Below, in pieces: positions 44,636 to 56,224 of a stretch of 64,000 nt of DNA (position 1 is its first letter; each line of letters begins with the position of its first letter). Source of the stretch: Agriotes lineatus (Eukaryota > Arthropoda > Insecta > Coleoptera > Elateridae); assembly GCA_940337035.1 (NCBI GenBank), contig OW679200.1, forward strand, positions 23,229,090 to 23,293,089. Reading direction: 5' to 3'. The notes under the pieces were generated by a model that worked only from the letters and a program-made list of their open reading frames with translations, made no database searches and was not told where the DNA came from. The position numbers and the translations under genes were made by a program.

Positions 44636-45414
44636 CTATTCTATTCTTTTCAGGTAAGCATCCCATAATAGCTTCTTATATATTTCAGCTGCTGCGCAAG
44701 GGTCTCCAGCTTTTGTGATTCCTCGCCCAACCACAGCAACATCTGCCCCTCGCTCTAACATCACCATTTCAGGAGTGTTGTACTGCTGGCCTAAGTCATC
44801 ACCAGAACTTCCCAACTGCACACCAGGTGTCAGTTGAATTATTCCGGGATTATCCTTGAATAACGGATTTTGGCATACGACACCCGATATTAAATCAGTA
44901 TACTCAGACACCAGATTTATGGTTCCTTTAATGTAAGTGTCATTAATGAGGCTTCTGGCTGCACTCGTTTCGGCCAATAGGAAAACTCCCCTCTTCTCTA
45001 ACCCTGGGGCTTGTTTGATAGCATCCAAAACACCCCCTCCTGTTAACGAATGGGCCGTTACCAATTCTGCCCAGGAGGAAATGCGATAAACTCCTTTACT
45101 GTATTGCAACTCCACGGTTTTGCCGATATCGGCGAATTTACGATCCTCAAATAAGATAAAATTGTGAGTTTCTGCGATACCTTTAAGAGTATTGATTATC
45201 TCTGGCGAGAAATCTTCTACAATATCAATATGTGTTTTTAATAGACAAATATGGGGTCCTGTAAGTTTTGCAAGATTTATCAAATCTGCAGATTTTGTAA
45301 CATCGGCTGCCAAACATAAATTCGAGTGTTTTTCGGATATTATGCTAAATAGTTTTCTTGCAATTGGGTTTTTGCAAAATTTGAGACGTGCGGAGTATGG
45401 CATCTTTAAACGAT
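44636..45414 (-). CDS. UMPS: UMP synthase exon 3: orotidine-5'-phosphate decarboxylase domain
   Basis: This exon supplies residues 216-474 of bifunctional UMP synthase. OMPDC decarboxylates OMP to UMP, the last step of de novo pyrimidine synthesis, in the cytosol. The splice acceptor TTTACAG at 45415-45421 completes a GAT codon with exon 2. Visible motifs are CLAADV (about 249), KTHID (275-279), the catalytic EDRKFADIG (305-313) with the Lys and Asp of the D-x-K-x-x-D site, then TPGVQLG, GDDLGQQYN and VGRGI near the C-terminus for phosphate binding. TAG at 44636-44638. All key residues are present, so the domain should be active. Confidence 0.97.
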
Positions 45415-45471
45415 CTGTAAATTAACACATGTAATATACGCAAAAAGTGTTACTATTCTGTTATCACTTAC

Positions 45472-45967
45472 CCACCGTACTTTTTTCTAGAATTTTAGAA
45501 TCGACTTGTGACGTCTCTATGTAATCCGATATTCTTTTAACAATAGCGTCATCAACACAATTTGCCTCTTTCAAGTACTTCATCAGCTGAGTCATACCAA
45601 ACAAAGCATGCATGTTAATACCGTGTTTCTTTAAAATATCAGCCCCACCCTGCTCCCGGTTTAATAACACAACAGCGTCTGTACATTTAATCCCCGCATC
45701 ATTTAAATCCTTTACTGTTTCTAGAATACTGCTGCCAGAGGTAACAACATCTTCCACTATTAAGCACTTGCAACCCTCCTTATAAGTGCCTTCTATCATT
45801 TTCCTCGTTCCGTAATCCTTTGCTTCCTTTCTCCGCATAACCATTGGCACTCCTGTGCTAACTGACACTGTAGTAGCTATGGGTAGAGCCGTGTATGGAA
45901 CTCCACATATTATGTCGAATGATCCCAAGGACTTTAGGTAGTCTACCAGTAAATCCGATAAAATGCT
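45472..45967 (-). CDS. UMPS: UMP synthase exon 2: orotate phosphoribosyltransferase domain
   Basis: Residues 51-215. OPRT transfers ribose-phosphate from PRPP to orotate, forming OMP for the fused decarboxylase. The acceptor is TTATTTCCAG (exon from 45967) and the donor is GTAAGT after 45472, both canonical. Motifs are VPYTALPIAT, RRKEAKDYG (about 95-103, loop lysines) and the PRPP-binding signature CLIVEDVVTSGSS (118-130) with its acidic pair. The frame is unbroken and joins both neighbours exactly. Intron 2 is only 57 bp, intron 1 is 249 bp. Confidence 0.97.
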
Positions 45968-46216
45968 CTGGAAATAACAGAATGTCTCATTAGTATGTCG
46001 CTCCTGATCATAAATTCTGTATGTAACTACATATAATGTAAAATATGATCATAACGCTATATTTTACATAAAATATCTGCTATATTTTGATATAAGACAA
46101 GGTGCAATCAAAATAATCACAGAAACAATGTGGTATGTGAATGAAGTATTGCCTACAATTTATTCTACAACATTGTAAACTAAAACTAAAGAAAAATGAT
46201 CAATAATTATACTTAC

Positions 46217-46366
46217 CATAACTTTGGGGTGGCTTACAATTACTCTCAAGTCGCAGTAAACAGGAGTCATTAAGCCCACTTTAGTTTTAAATTCCCCAAA
46301 CTTAATAGCATTAATATTGAATAGATCTACTGCGAAACTCTTTAATTTGTCGTTTAACGTAGCCAT
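46217..46366 (-). CDS. UMPS: UMP synthase exon 1: N-terminus of OPRT domain
   Basis: Exactly 50 codons from ATG (46366-46364) to a GTAAGT donor at 46216. The sequence holds the conserved KFGEFKTKVGLMTPVYCDLR block that starts animal OPRT domains and ends at SHPKVM, where exon 2 (SILSDLL) continues in phase 0. The full protein of 474 aa compares well with the usual length of about 480. There is no transit or signal peptide, as expected for a cytosolic enzyme. Confidence 0.95.
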
Positions 46367-46452
46367 TTTTTAATATTATTTATACAGCACTATTGCCTCT
46401 AATGAAGTGTTCCGGTTTTTCGTATTTTCCGCACAACCACCTGCAAGATCTC

Positions 46453-46458
46453 CACGTG
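46453..46458. promoter_or_regulatory. E-box CACGTG upstream of UMPS
   Basis: A perfect CACGTG lies 87 bp before the UMPS start codon. Growth-related pyrimidine genes are often Myc/Max targets in animals, so a role is possible but unproven. A TATAAATA on the minus strand (46377-46384) is too close to the ATG to place a start site upstream of it. Confidence 0.35.
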
Positions 46459-46689
46459 ACGTTTAACATGAAGTTAGGTTAGATTCCAATTTCAATGTTG
46501 AAGTGGCTCACATAGCGCTGTTTTGAAACGGTAATTTTTATAAAGCCCCGTCGATGAGCATTCATGTTTGCAATTAAATTTTATAAAAGAACGTGAATTT
46601 ATCACCGTATTGTAACGCTTTATTAGACAGTTGGATATAAGTTCAGTAACACCCCCATGTTCGAATTCTGATTTCTTTTTAAGTAGCCT

Positions 46690-47090
46690 TGCCACTGGGA
46701 GTCTTAAATATACAGGGTGTCCTGTAATTCGACCGACAAACTTCTGGAGGTTATAGACGACTTTGAAAGGTAAAGGTTCAAGGTCATTTCAATTCCCCCA
46801 AATGGAGGCGGGCTTCTATAGGGACCTTGCATCCCTCTTCAGCCAAGAACGGAATTTTCAGGTTGGGGAGAGAAAGGAGGGGTGGAGAATGGAAGAGAAA
46901 CCAGGAAAGCTGGAGAGATGCTATTCCGGCATTCGCCTCAGATAAGGTACTCTGTTAACTCAGGAAAACCACCTAAAAACCTGAATCAGAGCAGACGACC
47001 ACAGGAATCGAATCCACGACCTCCCGAATGCTAAGCAGAGGTGGTACCTACCCACTACGCCACAAAGCTCGGTACGACGCGACGTTGAAA
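46690..47090 (-). mobile_element. SINE with tRNA-like head, ending in a mariner-like terminus
   Basis: Minus strand starts with A-box-like GTGGCGTAGTGGGTA and B-box-like GTGGATTCGATTCC, then a body of about 280 bp, ending GAATTACAGGACACCCTGTA. The last part matches the CAGGGTGTCC terminus of Tc1/mariner-type elements, so the unit may be composite. It lies about 325 bp upstream of UMPS. Confidence 0.65.
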
Positions 47091-47798
47091 TATAAAGTTT
47101 GTATATAAACTTGTTTTTAACCCCCCCCCCCCCACGAATGGTGTACCCTCCTGAAGAGGGGGGTTAAAATTAGGATTTGTCATTTTACTGAAGACTGTAA
47201 AAGAATATTAAAGTGAAAATTGTAAGATATATTCTATCAATAGCGTACTTATTTATGAAATGCTTTTTAATTTCTATGTGTGACGCTAAGGGGTTGAAAT
47301 TAGTAACCCTTATAAATGTCTTTATTAACATGTTTTAACAGACACTAATTTCATTATAAAAAAATATCTGGTGAAAAACCGTATTTATTTAAAAGATTTT
47401 TTTAGTTTTAGTTTTTTATATGTACCACTAATATTTTTTGTACAAAAATGTAATACATTCTTATATAAAGAATTTTGCCTCATTTTGATGAATAAGTGTG
47501 CCGTGCATCATGAAGTATTTTAATTTTTTATACAAACAATACGAGTTTGACCAGAAAAAATTAGACTTTCTAGTATATATTTTTGTATAATGAAATTCTT
47601 GTCCATTAAAAAATTCTAATATAACCACTCTCTTCGGGAGGGTATAATTTGGCAGGAAGGGATTTAAAAGAAAGTTTATATGCAACATTTTTATGTTTCA
47701 ATGTCCTCTATAACCCCCACCAAAATGAGGCAAAATGCTTTGCATCACAATGTATTAAATTTTTTTATCTACTCCAGTGGGATAAGTAACTCATTACG

Positions 47799-47929
47799 TC
47801 ACTCATTTAACACTATTTCCGTTAGGTAATGAAGCTCATTACACCCCTCAGTTATATAATAACTTCATTACCTAACTGAGTGGTGTAATGGCTTCATTAC
47901 CTAACTAAAATAGTGTCAAATGAATGACA
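47799..47929. repeat. Palindrome, about 130 bp
   Basis: Left arm GTCACTCATTTAACACTATTT with GTTAGGTAATGAAGC pairs with GCTTCATTACCTAAC and AAATAGTGTCAAATGAATGAC. A GTTAGGTAATGAAG-type unit occurs twice per arm as an inverted pair. It has MITE-like form but no flanking duplication was found. Confidence 0.6.
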
Positions 47930-48499
47930 TAATGACATTTGCCTACTAAAATATATTTGAAAATGACAGATCTGACATTTCTCTTAATGTACTTTTCTCA
48001 ATTTTAGGCAGTGGTAGTTTTGTATAATAAAGTACGTTTTTTTCCTATAAAAATGTTCAAGGTTAAGATAAAATTGGCAAAACTGCTTTTTTTAAATAAT
48101 TAGAAAATTTATTTTCGTCATGTTTTTCTGTAAACGACTTGTGTCATTTTGACATTTAAAATTAAATTGTCAGCTTTTCTTCTTTGAAAATAAATACGCG
48201 TAAAAACAGAATCCTTTAAAATTAAATGTAAAAAAAGCAATTCTGAGGTGTGCAGAGGAACTGTTGGATCTGCAGCCTAACATGCTAGAAGAAGAAGTTT
48301 ACGAAAGATTACCTAAAAACAAAACTCCTTTAATGCCAGATTTTAAATTTTCCACCAATGTTTAGTTCTAAAAAGTTACCAAAAAAAATTCTACCAACAT
48401 ATTTTTTTAAAAGAATCCAAGTAATGCCAACATAAACCCTAAATTCTTTGACCTTCAAAATTTTTATAGGAAAGAAACGTAATTTACATGTGTGATAAT

Positions 48500-48547
48500 G
48501 CATCATTAATATACTTGTGTGCTTACACACACGTATATTAATGATGC
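48500..48547. repeat. Short palindrome
   Basis: GCATCATTAATATAC and GTATATTAATGATGC flank a TGTGTG..CACACA stem; almost the whole 48 bp can form one hairpin. Confidence 0.6.
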
Positions 48548-48969
48548 TCTTATCCCACTTGTATAGTAAATACGTAACTATTACACAAATCATATTAGTG
48601 GTATGAAAAAACTAAAAGATTGCTGAGAATTAATTTCTTTAATAGTTAGTTGTAATATAGTACCCTTTTTAGAACTTTCTATCGAGCCTTAAAATTCAAT
48701 AAATATAGAAAAACTGATCTTTTCTTATGAAAGACAACAGAATTATTTTTATTACAAAAAGTGTTATTCTACGAACCATTTTCTAATGCACTCGGAGTAG
48801 CTTTCTAGTTTATATTTATTTACATGGTCCACTTCTTCATATACAATGCTGGCACTTTCTACAATAATTTTTTTTGTTTTGTTTGCAAATACACAGTATA
48901 TACCCAACTGCAGTGCTATAAAGTGGAGTGGATTGCTGAAAATTTCAACAGTGCAACGTTTTGAGCTAA

Positions 48970-49720
48970 TTTTTTCATGTTTATTAATTACACATGGACT
49001 CTTAGTACCTCGGGTTTACTTGTTACACCATGAGAAAGTTCCATAATGTGTGAAGAGTCATATTAGTCAAACAGGCTGGCAAATGGGCTGACGTGTTGAT
49101 CGTTAACACTGCCATTTCCACCTCCACAGCAGTTGATGCTGTTATCATCATTGGCAAAAACATTGATCTCCTGGTTCTATTGGCAGGATTAGCACTGTTC
49201 AATAATACATGTAATTAGTGGCGGCGACATAACATCTGTTCTTTTCAACCAACAAAAAAAATGTATTAAAATCATTTAGAAGTACTCGCATCTAAATCAA
49301 CATGCTAAAGTATTCAAAGAAGAGGACGCAGATCCAGAAAAAATTGCAGAGGCAGGAGAATAATTTGTTGTCCCTTTGTATGGCAGTGACAAAAAACTAA
49401 ACATTGCGCTACCAACACTTTTCAAAGTGAATCACAAGAAGCAAGTTCAATCTTGCTACTCTTCCACCAACAAAAGATGCTGCACGGTATCACGCATTTA
49501 GGACGTACCCCCAAATCCAAGCTTGGTATGGCAATATTGGGCTTGCTAGTGACCACTACGAAAGTTCCAGTTTCTGAGACTTTGCTCAGTTTTATATCAT
49601 GATCATGCAAATTCAAAAAAGAATGCGGCGTAGCGTGTGGCTACAAGAAAAGTAGGTTGAAGTGCTCCATTATCTGTTAATTTTGCAATGAACAATCATG
49701 CGTAAATGTTCCAGAAGTTA
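48970..49720 (+). pseudogene. Decayed ORF of a repetitive insect gene family, probably TE-derived
   Basis: Pieces in different frames keep the order of a family I know only as uncharacterised repetitive insect proteins. ADVLIVNTAIS..VIIIGKNIDLLVLL (49090-49190) is a nuclease-like Asp-rich core. VPLYGSD follows, then LPPTKDAARYHAFRTYPQIQ (about 49450-49515), and a Cys-rich tail CGVACGYKK..LKCS..C near 49625-49690. Stops and shifts make it non-functional. The transposon class is not known to me. Confidence 0.6.
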
Positions 49721-50209
49721 TGATCGATGACGATGAAGAAAAAACGTTATCTATTGGTCGGCATTTTCTCAGGACTCACGGAATGAAAAATTTGAATCTC
49801 AATCCGACGACAGCAAAATTTTTTATGAGGAAATAGATACGAATCAACCGAGATCATCAAAGCAAAAAATGCAGCTATTAGTGCATTAGGCCTACTGAGG
49901 ATACCACAAAAAAATCGTGGTATCAACTCTTACCTTACAGTATTGTGAAAACAAGTCAACAGCAACTACTTAATAGTTACCAGAGATGGAAATATCCCAT
50001 ATGTAATTAATAAACAATAATTATAAAGAATCGGCTCAGTACGGAGCATTGTTGAAATTTTCATTAATCCATTCCACTTTACAGCGCTGAAGCTCACTAC
50101 TTATTTCACTTACAAAAATATGTTTCAGGCAAGCTTTACGAAATTATGTCTTCTATAATATTCATATTGACCATCCAAATCGCATTTTTATTTATAAGGT
50201 TATAATGTA

Positions 50210-50620
50210 AAATTTGTTTATTGCTACGCACTCTTCGTGGAAATGTATTTAAAGCATCACACAACCCTAAAATAGTTATCAGGTACGTATTGGTTAATAA
50301 ATGCAATAAGTCACGTTGAAAGAACATCAACATTATAAACCATTAAAATATGTTAAAGCCTTTTTGTAATGTATCTATTTCTGTTGTCCGTTTGTTTTTT
50401 TTTACCAATACATATCTGATAATTAACGTAGGGTTGTGTGATGCTTTATACAGATTGTCTGCAGGTACTAGGTACACACTGTAACTAGATACAGAGACAG
50501 TTTAAAATTTTAAGTGGTTGTTAAGCAACACACCGTCTCTGTATCTAGTTACCGTGTGTACTTAATACCTGCAGGCAATCTGTATACATTTCCACGAAGA
50601 GTGCATAGAAATATACTTAC
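50210..50620. repeat. Old inverted-repeat element interrupted by a younger MITE
   Basis: Left arm (about 50210-50299) and right arm (50400-50450 plus 50583-50620) are inverted copies: CGTGGAAATG..AAAGCATCACACAACCCTA against its complement. The right arm is split by 50451-50582; the left arm shows the unsplit version. Confidence 0.8.
50451..50582. mobile_element. Palindromic MITE (CAGATTGTCTGCAGG family), copy 2, 132 bp
   Basis: Inverted ends CAGATTGTCTGCAGG and CCTGCAGGCAATCTG, TA on both sides. Same family as 25224-25354. Confidence 0.88.
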
Positions 50621-50639
50621 TTAACTTAATCCTGACACC

Positions 50640-51000
50640 TGTTGTACCTTTCGGTGTAGGTGTGTTTGGTTAGACTGTAACGGGTTCTCTTCTCCATCTT
50701 CGTTTGTCGTTCGCTAGCTGAGTTACTTTGCCCCAGTTCGCCCCTCTACTTTGTATTGCTTCACTTCACTCTTTTCTTGGTCTTCCTATTTTTCTTTTTT
50801 CTATTCTTGCCTCGTATGCCGTTTTCAGTAATCTTATGCTCTCCATCCTCAGTTGGTTTTGTTGTATCCTGTGTTTTATCAGTTTTACTTTGAGGTTTTG
50901 TCTGTGTACTTCATTCTTGATTCTATCTAGCCCGGTCCTGTTTTCTGTTTTTCTTAGGAATTTTATCTCAATGCTTGCTATCTTGCTTTGATGCATTTCT
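50640..51000 (-). pseudogene. LINE-D: 3' end of a non-LTR retrotransposon
   Basis: Minus strand reads IKFLRKTENRTGLDRIKNEV, then ENQLRMESI-like and EARIEKRKIGRPRKE, then AIQSRGANWGKVTQLANDKR, the typical C-terminal end of LINE RT proteins. Only this part is present. Confidence 0.75.
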
Positions 51001-53080
51001 GTTGTTGTCCATAACTAGCTGTTTGTTACGTAATAATTTAACTCAATCGACATTGATCACACTAAATACAAAATCGGGGGACAAGAGTAAAGGGTCGCCG
51101 GTTTTCGCAATGACACAGATCTTAAAATGTCTCGAAACAGATGGAAGTGTTTCTGTTACCCTCAGTCTAGCTCAATCGAAAAGGGGTGGTTCGAAAGCTC
51201 AATAAAACCGACGGCCAAACTTACCCTATACTCTTTGTTCCAAAAATATTGCTCAAGGCGCAACTCGCTTTGGGGAAGAGAAGCTTTCGCGACAGAAGCG
51301 AGAAAAATCACGGAAGCTATGCCAGAATTCACCGGGTTAGCCGCAAGCTGCCTTCTCGCCGTTCACCAAGCTGCACCAGGTCTACGGGTACACACAGGGT
51401 GGCCTCAAAATCAAATGACTTACCTTAATGGCCGCCCTCCTAAAAGGTAAAAAAAAAACACTGACACCCGCCCAAATCTTAGAGCTTGCTTAATTAAAGG
51501 GCATGCTTTAGCTTTACACTCATTTACAAGCGGCCTTTGCCGTAACTGGTTGAAAAATAAAGGATTTCGTAAATGTAACAAATAACTAGGCTGAAGTTGA
51601 CAAAAATTTACATTTAATGTATCACACCAAGGTGAACTCAAATTCAATACATTAGTACATCCTAAATTAAATATAGGAGATCCCAAGCAAGAGTTACCTT
51701 AACATCTAAATTTACAGTGTAGGCAAAAAAAATAACAGGATTGAAGTTCCTACATATATTAGTTAAATCAAATCAGCACACGCAATGTTCGTGAACCTCA
51801 GGTAGCGCACAATAAAACAATCACGCAACTTCACAAAGCACTCGTGTTAAGCGAGACGAATACAAATTGTCACCCTACCTTAGCTTAAAGCATGTAGTCG
51901 GTGGATGCTGTGAAACAGGCCCCGGTGTCGCTTGGCGAGAGGGCTACGATGATGCGAGCCCCCACAGCGTAGTAAAGGATGAAGTCGAAATTTCAGCCGA
52001 AATGAGCGGTAGCTGCAGACCAAAGATGTCAAAAGGCAGCGATGCGGATGCACGACATAAACAGGATTTGCAGATGCAACTCTTCTCACTAGGTACGAGA
52101 ATGGCTTACGAGGCTTAATAGAGAGGTGTCTTCTTTGAATGTGCAATAAAGGAAAATGTTTTTCCCACCGTGCATAAGGCACAACGCATAAAGGAAAATT
52201 CCATAATGATCTGAAGTTAACTCAGCAATTCCAAAGGGGCTTGAACGCTTTAGACAAGAATGAATTCTAAGAAGCTCAAAAGCTAAGACTGCCGGAAAAC
52301 AAAATTGAGTTCTGATACAGCGGTCAATCATCACGCGACAACAAACGATTAATCAAAAGTTACTTCCAAAGAGCTTAAATTTATCAAGCGGCAAGGATTA
52401 ATACTAGGAATCGAAGCGCTAAACTGCGTTATGTGCAAAACGAAACAAAGAGTGGACTCATAAATACAATTCGGCGGATATAACTGAACTGCAATATTTA
52501 TAATGAACTGCGCGGTCTCAAGGAAGCACTTACCAAGAAATGTATAGGTCATGGGCATCTTAAAGCCTGCCAAAATAATTTTAATTACGTTTTAGGGACA
52601 GGGCCGTACTCAATAAAATTTGGTAAAACGAAAAAGATCAAAATAACAAAACATGTTAACTCGTTAATACTATAATTACTGGGCGATCCTCAAAAAAAAA
52701 ACAAAATTAGGTACACTTGGGTGCAAATGCCGGCCGCCAGCTCAGCGATTCGGCGGCTGTGTAGTTCTTAAAAAAATAAAACGGTAAAACAATAATTAAT
52801 AAATGCCCAAAGCGCCAACAATTTTTGAAAATAACGGCGAATGCACCCCGAGAAATTGTAAACTCGATACCCAGATAAAACACACTTCCTGAAAGATAGC
52901 TCCAACAAATGCAATCAAACCGTAGCGAACTCACCCTGCATACTAGCAATTTAAGATCATTTAATTTCATGCTAATATCATAGTACAAGTTTACAAAGAA
53001 TAACATACAAATAGCATAAATTGGAATTGTAGAAACGCTCTAAATTAGTAACTACATGCGCTAACTATACTCACAGTTTC
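51001..53080. other. No recognisable gene
   Basis: GC-richer at 51050-51460 and 51880-52080 with open frames up to 107 codons, but none has a motif I recognise. From 52100 the + strand is A-rich. Confidence 0.4.

Positions 53081-53116
<36 letters not shown>
53081..53116. repeat. (TAA)12 microsatellite, 3' tail of LINE-E
   Basis: Twelve perfect TAA units on the + strand, i.e. a TTA-repeat tail on the minus strand, directly after the 3' region of LINE-E. Short-repeat tails instead of poly(A) are common in such LINE clades. Confidence 0.85.
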
Positions 53117-53117
<1 letters not shown>

Positions 53118-53346
53118 GCTTTATTTGCCCAACAGGATATCCCAATAATAGGACAAAGTAATACAAATATATATACATAGATAACTAACATAAAAAACAA
53201 ATTATAAATGAATATATATATAATACTCTAAAACGCCAACAATGATTACACCCTAAACTAATCTACCTCAATAAGAAAAAATAAAAAAAATAAACAAATA
53301 AATAAACACATTGATAAATTATATTTATAACGCATCTACATTAAAA

Positions 53347-56025
53347 TCAATTGCAAAAGTAAATTTTACATAAACTCATTAGTTCAGATAAAGAACTATT
53401 AAATATGTCAATGTGGTTACTGATTTTATTAAAATGTTTAGCCATGGAGTAGAATGGAGATTTAATTAATAAATTAGTTTTAGGAATAGGACAATAAAAG
53501 GTAACACCTTGTCGCGATTCAAAACGTGGTACTATTATTCTCAACTGAGTTACCAAATCTGAGCAGTCAATATTGTTATTACAAAGATTGTGCAAGAAGC
53601 TTAATAACGCACATACTCTTCTACAGGCAAGACTGTTGAACTCAAAGGTATTCAATAATTGATTATAGTTTATGTCTGTCTGTGGATAAATACCGTTAGC
53701 TTTAAAACTAAGAAATTTTAGAAACTTTTTCTGAACACGCTCAATTATAAGTGAGTAACTAATGTAATGAGGATTCCAAATTACAGCTCCGTACTCCAAC
53801 TTAGATCTTACATAAGAAAAATAAAGAATTTTCAAAGCATGAAGATTATTAAAGTCTCTGCAATTTCTGATGATAAAACCATACATTTTCAAGCTTTCTG
53901 CCACCTTCAAGTTTATGTGTTCATGAAATGTTAGTTTGTTATCAAACAATATGCCCAAATCTTTCATAGTGGAACATCTCTCAATAGCATTTTCATCTAC
54001 ATTATAATGATATTCTATATATGACTCTTTCCTAGTAAATGAGACCACTTTGCATTTGGAAATGTTTAAGTGTAACCGGTTTAAAATGCACCATTCCTGT
54101 ATTTTGTTAAGATCATCTTGTAGCAAGAGACAATCATCAAGACTGGATATGTTACAAAATATTTTTAGATCGTCTGCATAAGAAAGCTTATTACATCGAA
54201 TTACACTACACAGGTCATTAACAAATAGTAGAAAAAGTAGTGGTCCCAGATTTGAGCCTTGAGGTACCCCAGAAGAAGCGAAGTATGTATAGGAACAAAC
54301 CCCTTTATATGAAACAATTTGTTCCCTATTTGATAGATATGAATCAAAGAAAGATGTTAAAGGTTCATCAAATCCAAATAATCTCAACTTGTTAAGTAGG
54401 ACGGAGTAATCTACTCGATCAAACGCTTTAGACATGTCAGTATATATAACATCAACCTGCCCACGCTGATCCATAACCTCAGACAGATATTGCGTTAAGA
54501 TCATTAAGTTAGAAATAGTTGAACGGTTTGGAATGAAACCATGCTGATGAAGAGATAACTGGTTTTGAACAAAAGGGAATATACGGTTATAAATAACAAT
54601 TTCAAAGATCTTTGAAAAATTTGACAATACTGATACTGGACGATAATTTGAAACTTCTGCTGGATTGCCACTTTTAAATATTGGGCATATTCTTGCTCTT
54701 TTCCACATAGTCGGGAAAGATCGAGTTCGCAAGGCTGCGTTAAAAATAAGACACAGTGGTGTCGCAAATACGTTTATGCAGTCTCGAACGACAAAAGATG
54801 GAACTAAATCTAAACCAGAAGACATAATGCTTTTCAGCTTTTTAGCGGCCTTTATAATTTCATCCTCGGTAATATTTCTCATAGAAATAGGTAAGAACTG
54901 ATCGATAATGGGAGACGTTCCTACAGAAGGGTCAATAGAACGGTTTACATATACACTACTAAAAAAGTTTGCAAAAGCATCGACTATTTCTTTAGGAGAT
55001 GTAACTTCTAGTTCACCGTGATGCATAATGCCGGGTATCCTAGATTGTTTCCTTTTAGAATCCATAAATGACCAAAAGCTGCGACAATCAGATGTGACTG
55101 ATGATTCTACACTATGAATATACGATTTATAAGCTGCATCAATTTGTATTTTAATAAGGGATCGTAGTTGTTTAAAGTTTTCTTGGTCACTACGTCGTTT
55201 CAGTTTTTTATATTTTCTAAAATATTTTGATTTTAATTTAATTTCAGATGTAAACCATTTGGGATATTTTCGTTTATAGATTTTAAATGCAGGAACACTC
55301 TCATCAAATATAGAGTATAATTTAGAATAAAAAAGAGAAAGGGCTGTGTCACAATCCTGTATATTTAACAGAAACGACCAATCAGCTTGCAGTAAGCTGT
55401 TATATAGTGATGGAAAATCGGCTTTGTTGAAGTTATACGATTTTCTCGGCGAAGTATTAGAGAAATCTGTAAATTTGTTTGAGTAATTGAAAGAGATTAT
55501 AAGAGCAGGGTGGTACATATCTTCTGTAACCAGTGGAACGGTTTCATTAATAATTTCGCAATCAAAATTTGTAAATACTAAATCTAACAGACGATTATCA
55601 TGGTTATATATTTGATTTTTTTGTGAAAAATTAAATAACTTCTCGAAATTCTTCAGAAGTAGAGATTTTTTCTCAGTACCATCTTGAATAAAACAAGGCA
55701 CATTGAAATCACCAATTATTAAAATATCACCACTATCTAAACATGGTAGGTATTCAAATTTTTCAAGAAATACTTCATACTGTACATAAGAAACAATTGG
55801 CGAAATATAAATAACAAATGCATACATGGTACGTGATTTTAATAACAATTTACAACCAACAATTTCAATATATGTGGAAATTTCTGAAAATACTGACAAG
55901 TCAATAATTTCAGAACAGATATTGTCTTTACATGCTAATAAAAACACCTCCACCCCTGGACTGATTAGATAAATTATATTTCCGATCGCATCGATATACT
56001 TTGTAAGCATCTGGAAACAGTTCAC
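53347..56025 (-). pseudogene. LINE-E ORF2: endonuclease and reverse transcriptase (892 codons open)
   Basis: Long open frame with endonuclease motifs ILIIGDFNVPC and LLDLVFTNFD, then the RT: SGLDLVPSFVV, NYRPVSVLSNFSKIFE, IYTDMSKAFDRVDY, GVPQGSNLGPLLFLLFVNDL, catalytic SYADDLKIF (about residue 616) and LGILFDNKLTFHEHI, and a C-terminal tail. The true N-terminus lies in another frame upstream (55928-56224). The two are separated by a single extra T in a T-run at about 55936-55942. Apart from this, the protein is complete and all catalytic residues are kept. Confidence 0.88.
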
Positions 56026-56224
56026 TACTTAATATGCTGTCATTCAGCCATGTTTCAGACAATGCTATCAAATCAAATTCACATAAATTTACACTTGCAA
56101 AAACTTCTTGAACTTTGCTTCTAAGGCCACGAACGTTTTGATAATAGCATAGGCAGATGCTGTTGGGCACATTTAGTTTAAAGAAATAATTTTCGGAACA
56201 CCATTTACGTATTTTATTTTGCAA
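55928..56224 (-). pseudogene. LINE-E ORF2 N-terminus, shifted frame
   Basis: Reads CYYQNVRGLRSK, then DLIALSETWLND and QSRGGGVFI before running into TAA. This is the start of the APE-type endonuclease (N-x-R-G-L-R-S-K; SETWL). It continues in the frame of 53347-56025 after one base. Confidence 0.85.

Larger units (their letters stand above)
47091..48969. other. AT-rich DNA with several palindromes, no gene
   Basis: A C14 run pairs with a G6 run around 47120-47168. A 130-bp palindrome is at 47799-47929 and a shorter one at 48500-48547. No coding sequence is recognised. Confidence 0.5.

Noticed and set aside
46377..46384. TATA box for UMPS
   Set aside because: It lies only about 10-18 bp before the start codon, so initiation about 30 bp downstream would fall inside the coding region.
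53081..53116. (TAA)12 as an independent microsatellite
   Set aside because: Its position exactly at the 3' end of LINE-E makes it the retrotransposon tail.
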